Source of the DNA: Liolophura sinensis | Lineage: Eukaryota > Mollusca > Polyplacophora > Chitonida > Chitonidae | Length of the DNA: 37,123 bases | Assembly: GCF_032854445.1 (NCBI RefSeq) | Contig: NW_027018346.1 | Location: forward strand, 1-37,123 | Reading direction: 5' to 3' | In this document: positions 31,746 through 37,123 of the stretch, in pieces | Layout: each line of letters starts with the position of its first letter | How positions within the stretch are numbered: position 1 is the first letter of the stretch | The notes under the pieces: generated by a model | Seen by the model: only the letters and a program-made list of their open reading frames with translations | Told to the model about the DNA's origin: nothing | The model's database searches: none | Program-made: the position numbers and the translations under genes

Positions 31746-34700
31746 ATGCGCAATTGGGCCAGGCATCTCCAGCTGTTGAAAAATTGTAAATTTCCTTGGT
31801 TTCCATGGAGTAAGAGCCGTTGCTGGGCACGTGAATTTGACATAATTGATGATTCAATTGTGGCTACAGCCAAAAGTATTGGTTGGAGAGCAACGCGGTT
31901 TGCACCATTCGATTTCTCGTCACAAAATACGTCGGATTAGCCTCTTACCAGCAGCATTGGAACATTTTTTCCACTTTTGGATTTTTGCCTGGTCCTTTTG
32001 CTAATTGAAATCGGCTACATGTACTATGTACCATCGCGACTGGTCATTACTATATTCAACTTTTGATTATAAGTTATGTGCCCTTCGGTAGCCCAGAAGA
32101 CGTCAAATCTTTGGGCCAAGCCCATTTAACTCACCCAGCAAATGTCTTACTTCTAAGTCGAAGATAAACTCAATGTCTTTATCTACATGTAGAAAAACCA
32201 CACCATTTTTATATAAAAAACACAAGGTACTTGATACAGTCTGCTGTAAAAACTACAATTGAACACTGACCCACATCAATAAGGTGCAAAAAGATGCGCA
32301 ATTGGGTCAGGCATCTCCAGCTGTTGAAAAATTGCAAATTTCCTTGGTTTCCATGGAGTAAGAGCCGTTGCTGGGCACGTGATTTTGACATAAATGATGA
32401 TTCAATTGTGGCTACAGCCAAAAGTATTGGTCGGAGAGCAACCCGGTTTGCACCATTCGATTTCTCGTCACAAAATACGTCGGATTAGCCTCTTACCAGC
32501 ACGATTGGAGCATTTTTTTTACTTTTGGATTTTTGCCTGGTCCTTTTGCTAATTGAAATCGGCTACATGTACTATGTACCATCGCGACTGGTCATTACTA
32601 TATTCAACTTTTGATTATAAGTTATGTGCCCTTCGGTAGCCCAGAAGACGTCAAATCTTTGGGCCAAGCCCTTTTAACTCACCCAGCAAATGTCTTACGT
32701 CTAAGTCGAAGATAAACTCAATGTCTTTATCTACATGTAGGAAAACCACACCATTTTTAAATAAAAACCACAAGATACTTAATAGAGTCTGCTGTAAAAA
32801 GTACAATTGAACACTGACCCACATCAATAAGGTGCCAAAAGATGCGCAATTGGGCCAGGCATCTCCAGGTGTTGAAAAATTGGAAATTTCCTTGGTTTCC
32901 ATGGAGTAAGAGCCGTTGCTGGGCACGTGATTTTGACATAATTGATCATTCAATTGTGGCTACAGCCAAAAGTATTGGTCGGAGAGCAACGCGGTTTGCA
33001 CCATTCGATTTCTCGTCACAAAATACGTCGGATTAGCCTCTTACCAGCAGCATTGGAAGATTTTTTCCACTTTTGGATTTTTGCCTGGTCCTTTTGCTAA
33101 TTGAAATCGGCTACATGTACTATGTACCATCGCGACTGGTCATTACTATATTCAACTTTTGATTATAAGTTATGTGCCCTTCGGTAGCCCAGAAGACGTC
33201 AAATCTTTGGGCCAAGCCCATTTAACTCACCCAGCAAATGTCTTACTTCTAAGTCGAAGATAAACTCAATGTCTTTATCTACATGTAGAAAAACCACACC
33301 ATTTTTAAATAAAAACCACAAGATACTTAATAGAGTCTGCTGTAAAAAGTACAATTGAACACTGACCCACATCAATAAGGTGCCAAAAGATGCGCAATTG
33401 GGCCAGGCATCTCCAGCTGTTGAAAAATTGTAAATTTCCTTGGTTTCCATGGAGTAAGAGCCGTTGCTGGGCACGTGAATTTGACATAATTGATCATTTA
33501 ATTGTGGCTACAGCCAAAAGTATTGGTTGGAGAGCAACGCGGTTTGCACCATTCGATTTCTCGTCACAAAATACGTCGGATTAGCCTCTTACCAGCAGCA
33601 TTGGAAGATTTTTTCCACTTTTGGATTTTTGCCTGGTCCTTTTGCTAATTGAAATCGGCTACATGTACTATGTACCATCGCGACTGGTCATTACTATATT
33701 CAACTTTTGATTATAAGTTATGTGCCCTTCGGTAGCCCAGAAGACGTCAAATCTTTGGGCCAAGCCCATTTAACTCACCCAGCAAATGTCTTACTTCTAA
33801 GTCGAAGATAAACTCAATGTCTTTATCTACATGTAGAAAAACCACACCATTTTTTATATAAAAAACACAAGGTACTTGATACAGTCTGCTGTAAAAAGTA
33901 CAATTGAACACTGACCCACATCAATAAGGTGCAAAAAGATGCGCAATTGGGTCAGGCATCTCCAGCTGTTGAAAAATTGCAAATTTCCTTGGTTTCCATG
34001 GAGTAAGAGCCGTTGCTGGGCACGTGATTTTGACATAAATGATGATTCAATTGTGGCTACAGCCAAAAGTATTGGTCGGAGAGCAACGCGGTTTGCACCA
34101 TTCGATTTCTCGTCACAAAATACGTCGGATTAGCCTCTTACCAGCACGATTGGAGCATTTTTTTTACTTTTGGATTTTTGCCTGGTCCTTTTGCTAATTG
34201 AAATCGGCTACATGTACTATGTACCATCGCGACTGGTCATTACTATATTCAACTTTTGATTATAAGTTATGTGCCCTTCGGTAGCCCAGAAGACGTCAAA
34301 TCTTTGGGCCAAGCCCTTTTAACTCACCCAGCAAATGTCTTACTTCTAAGTCGAAGATAAACTCAATGTCTTTATCTACATGTAGGAAAACCACACCATT
34401 TTTAAATAAAAACCACAAGATACTTAATAGAGTCTGCTGTAAAAAGTACAATTGAACACTGACCCACATCAATAAGGTGCCAAAAGATGCGCAATTGGGC
34501 CAGGCATCTCCAGGTGTTGAAAAATTGTAAATTTCCTTGGTTTCCCATGGAGTAAGAGCCGTTGCTGGGCACGTGATTTTGACATAATTGATCATTCAAT
34601 TGTGGCTACAGCCAAAAGTATTGGTCGGAGAGCAACGCGGTTTGCACCATTCGATTTCTCGTCACAAAATACGTCGGATTAGCCTCTTACCAGCAGCATT

Positions 34701-36677
34701 GGAAGATTTTTTCCACTTTTGGATTTTTGCCTGGTCCTTTTGCTAATTGAAATCGGCTACATGTACTATGTACCATCGCGACTGGTCATTACTATATTCA
34801 ACTTTTGATTATAAGTTATGTGCCCTTCGGTAGCCCAGAAGACGTCAAATCTTTGGGCCAAGCCCATTTAACTCACCCAGCAAATGTCTTACTTCTAAGT
34901 CGAAGATAAACTCAATGTCTTTATCTACATGTAGAAAAACCACACCATTTTTAAATAAAAACCACAAGATACTTAATAGAGTCTGCTGTAAAAAGTACAA
35001 TTGAACACTGACCCACATCAATAAGGTGCCAAAAGATGCGCAATTGGGCCAGGCATCTCCAGGTGTTGAAAAATTGTAAATTTCCTTGGTTTCCATGGAG
35101 TAAGAGCCGTTGCTGGGCACGTGATTTTGACATAATTGATCATTTAATTGTGGCTACAGCCAAAAGTATTGGTTGGAGAGCAACGCGGTTTGCACCATTC
35201 GATTTCTCGTCACAAAATACGTCGGATTAGCCTCTTACCAGCAGCATTGGAACATTTTTTCCACTTTTGGATTTTTGCCTGGTCCTTTTGCTAATTGAAA
35301 TCGGCTACATGTACTATGTACCATCGCGAACTGGTCATTACTATATTCAACTTTTGATTATAAGTTATGTGCCCTTCGGTAGCCCAGAAGACGTCAAATC
35401 TTTGGGCCAAGCCCATTTAACTCACCCAGCAAATGTCTTACTTCTAAGTCGAAGATAAACTCAATGTCTTTATCTACATGTAGAAAAACCACACCATTTT
35501 TATATAAAAAACACAAGGTACTTGATACAGTCTGCTGTAAAAACTACAATTGAACACTGACCCACATCAATAAGGTGCAAAAAGATGCGCAATTGGGTCA
35601 GGCATCTCCAGCTTTTGAAAAATTGCAAATTTCCTTGTTTCCATGGAGTAAGAGCGTTGCTGGGCACGTGATTTTGACATAAATGATGATTCAATTGTGG
35701 CTACAGCCAAAAGTATTGGTCGGAGAGCAACGCGGTTTGCACCATTCGATTTCTCGTCACAAAATACGTCGGATTAGCCTCTTACCAGCAGCATTGGAAC
35801 ATTTTTTCCACTTTTTGATTTTTGCCTGGGTCCTTTTGCTAATTGAAATCGGCTACATGTACTATGTACCATCGCGACTGGTCATTACTATATTCAACTT
35901 TTGATTATAAGTTATGTGCCCTTCGGTAGCCCAGAAGACGTCAAATCTTTGGGCCAAGCCCATTTAACTCACCCAGCAAATGTCTTACTTCTAAGTCGAA
36001 GATAAACTCAATGTCTTTATCTACATGTAGAAAAACCACACCATTTTTAAATAAAAACCACAAGATACTTAATAGAGTCTGCTGTAAAAAGTACAATTGA
36101 ACACTGACCCACATCAATAAGGTGCCAAAAGATGCGCAATTGGGCCAGGCATCTCCAGGTGTTGAAAAATTGTAAATTTCTTGGTTTCCATGGAGTAAGA
36201 GCCCTTGCTGGGCACGTGATTTTGACATAATTGATCATTCAATTGTGGCTACAGCCAAAAGTATTGGTCGGAGAGCAACGCGGTTTGCACCATTCGATTT
36301 CTCGTCACAAAATACGTCGGATTAGCCTCTTACCAGCAGCATTGGAAGATTTTTTCCACTTTTGGATTTTTGCCTGGTCCTTTTGCTAATTGAAATCGGC
36401 TACATGTACTATGTACCATCGCGACTGGTCATTACTATATTCAACTTTTGATTATAAGTTATATGCCCTTCGGTAGCCCAGAAGACGTCAAATCTTTGGC
36501 CAAGCCCATTTAACTCACCCAGCAAAATGTCTTACTTCTAAGTCGAAGATAAACTCAATGTCTTTATCTACATGTAGAAAAACCACACCATTTTAAATAA
36601 AAACCACAAGATACTTAATAGAGTCTGCTGTAAAAAGTACAATTGAACACTGACCCACATCAATAAGGTGCCAAAAG
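31746..36677 (+). repeat. 9-unit block, copy 2 (R P Q R P Q S P Q)
   Basis: Starts are 31746 R, 32294 P, 32842 Q, 33390 R, 33939 P, 34487 Q, 35036 S, 35585 P and 36132 Q. The order and most private markers match 12553-17486 at an offset near 19.2 kb: CCCTTTTAACTC in the first two P units, AACTACAATTG before the first and third P but AAGTACAATTG before the second, CAGCTTTTG in the last P, and GAGCCCTTGC in the last Q. Differences include ATTGATGATTC in the first R, TTGGAAATTT in the Q at 32842, ACCCGG at about 32442, and GGAAGATT in units where copy 1 has GGAACATT. One-base indels increase from about 34.5 kb. Confidence 0.8.
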
Positions 36678-37123
36678 ATGCGCAATTGGGCCAGGCATCT
36701 CCAGGTGTTGGAAAATTGTAAATTTCCTTGGTTTTCCATGGAGTAAGAGCCGTTGCTGGGCACGTGATTTTGACATAATTGATCATTCAATTGTGGCTAC
36801 AGCCAAAAGTATTGTCGGAGAGCAACGCGGTTTGCACCATTCGATTTCTCGTCACAAAATACGTCGGATTAGCCTCTTACCAGCAGCATTGGAAGATTTT
36901 TTCCACTTTTGGATTTTTTGCCTGGTCCTTTTGCTAATTGAAATCGGCTACATGTACTATGTACCATCGCGACTGGTCATTACTATATTCAACTTTTGAT
37001 TATAAGTTATATGCCCCTTCGGTAGCCCAGAAGACGTCAAATCTTTGGGCCAAGCCCATTTACTCACCAGCAAATGTCTTACTTCTAAGTCGAAGATAAA
37101 CTCAATGTCTTTATCTACATGTA
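36678..37123 (+). repeat. Terminal partial unit 68 (Q-type, 446 bp)
   Basis: This Q-type unit (GCCAGG, CAGGTG, GATCATTC, GGAAGATT) is cut by the window end inside the TCTACATGTA palindrome. It follows another Q unit where the 9-unit block would predict R. It has several one-base indels in runs, such as TTGGTTTTCCATGG, AGTATTGTCGG, GGATTTTTTGCC, ATGCCCCTTCGG and TTTACTCACCAGC. Confidence 0.85.

Larger units (their letters stand above)
1..37123 (+). repeat. Satellite DNA array, 68 head-to-tail units of about 548 bp
   Basis: The start motif ATGCGCAATTGGG recurs through the whole window, for example at 541, 1093, 1642, 7128, 7676, 12553, 13101, 22421, 33390 and 36678. The spacing is 546-554 bp and most often exactly 548, with one unit of 491. 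All units share one orientation and no other sequence interrupts them. One unit (14745-15292) counts to 222 G+C of 548, about 40%, and holds about 17 CpG, only mildly below chance. Because 548 is not a multiple of three, no frame can stay open across units. What is seen is a homogenised satellite. That it is centromeric, pericentromeric or otherwise heterochromatic is inference from how such arrays usually behave. The family and host are not recognised. The strand given is arbitrary. Confidence 0.98.
12004..37123 (+). repeat. Domain 2 of the array (units 23-68), trimer-based HOR
   Basis: All units I inspected have GACGTC at +354 and ACCATCG near +285. Three subtypes dominate. P has GTCAGG, CAGCTG, TTGCAAA and AAATGATGATTC, and follows a TATATAAAAAACAC tail. 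Q has GCCAGG, CAGGTG, TTGTAAA, ATTGATCATTC and GGTCGG. R has GCCAGG, CAGCTG, GTGAATTTG, ATTGATCATTT and GGTTGG. Q and R follow AAATAAAAACC tails with GATACTTAATAGAG in place of GGTACTTGATACAG. Where order is kept it is R-P-Q, a repeat of about 1644 bp. Hybrids of these types also occur. Confidence 0.85.

Noticed and set aside
1-37123. CRISPR array or bacterial repeat cluster
   Set aside because: Repeats of 548 bp are contiguous without unique spacers, and there are no cas-like genes or bacterial gene features.
1-37123. Tandem gene cluster such as 5S rRNA, spliced-leader RNA, snRNA or kinetoplast minicircle multimers
   Set aside because: I could not find conserved 5S, SL, U1, U2, U5 or U6 sequence on either strand, nor the minicircle GGGGTTGGTGTA motif. 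A diverged or unknown small RNA cannot be excluded by eye.
1-37123. Transposon or LTR origin of the unit
   Set aside because: No terminal inverted repeats, LTRs, target-site duplications, or transposase or reverse transcriptase motifs were seen within or between units.

Overview
The whole window is one tandem satellite DNA array. A unit of about 548 bp, counted here from its ATGCGCAATTGGG start, is repeated head to tail from base 1 to base 37123. There are 68 units: the first lacks its first 6 bases, the last is cut at the window end, and 66 lie complete between them. All are in the same orientation, and no unique or flanking sequence is visible at either end. A hand count of one unit gives about 40% GC. 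I find no convincing protein-coding gene, RNA gene, transposon, CRISPR array or replication origin. The open reading frames of 60-126 codons are the same chance frames recurring in every unit.

A uniform, gene-free, multi-kilobase array with nested higher-order repeats (HORs) is typical of eukaryotic nuclear satellite DNA (centromeric, pericentromeric or other heterochromatin). I recognise neither the family nor the species. The window may be an entire unplaced long-read contig, because both ends lie inside the array and both are richer in one-base indels than the middle.

Layout. Domain 1 (1 to about 12.0 kb, units 1-22) carries units with a TATATAAAA element in every intact tail, GATGTC at most +354 sites and ACAATCG at most +285 sites. 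Units 5-11 and 12-18 form two copies of a 7-unit HOR of about 3.84 kb. Unit 22 has a 57-bp deletion and sits at the domain boundary. Domain 2 (about 12.3-37.1 kb, units 23-68) has GACGTC and ACCATCG in the units examined. It is built mainly from three subtypes, called P, Q and R here, in a trimer HOR of about 1.64 kb. Larger copies overlie this: a 5-unit block duplicated in direct tandem (15841-18583 and 18584-21324), and a 9-unit block present at 12553-17486 and again at 31746-36677. Between 24.6 and 31.7 kb the trimer order is lost and a variant with a 9-bp duplication appears three times.

Each unit carries a small cluster of candidate signals: an A/T-rich TATA block beside a 12-bp palindrome, a CACGTG box, a CCATGG site and a short TGGC-TACA-GCCA inverted repeat. 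In domain 2 only one junction in three keeps the TATA form, and the other two have AAATAAAA. Hybrid units with switch points inside the first 115 bp record gene conversion or unequal crossing over between subtypes. The array's history of homogenisation, rather than any gene content, is the main biological content of the window.
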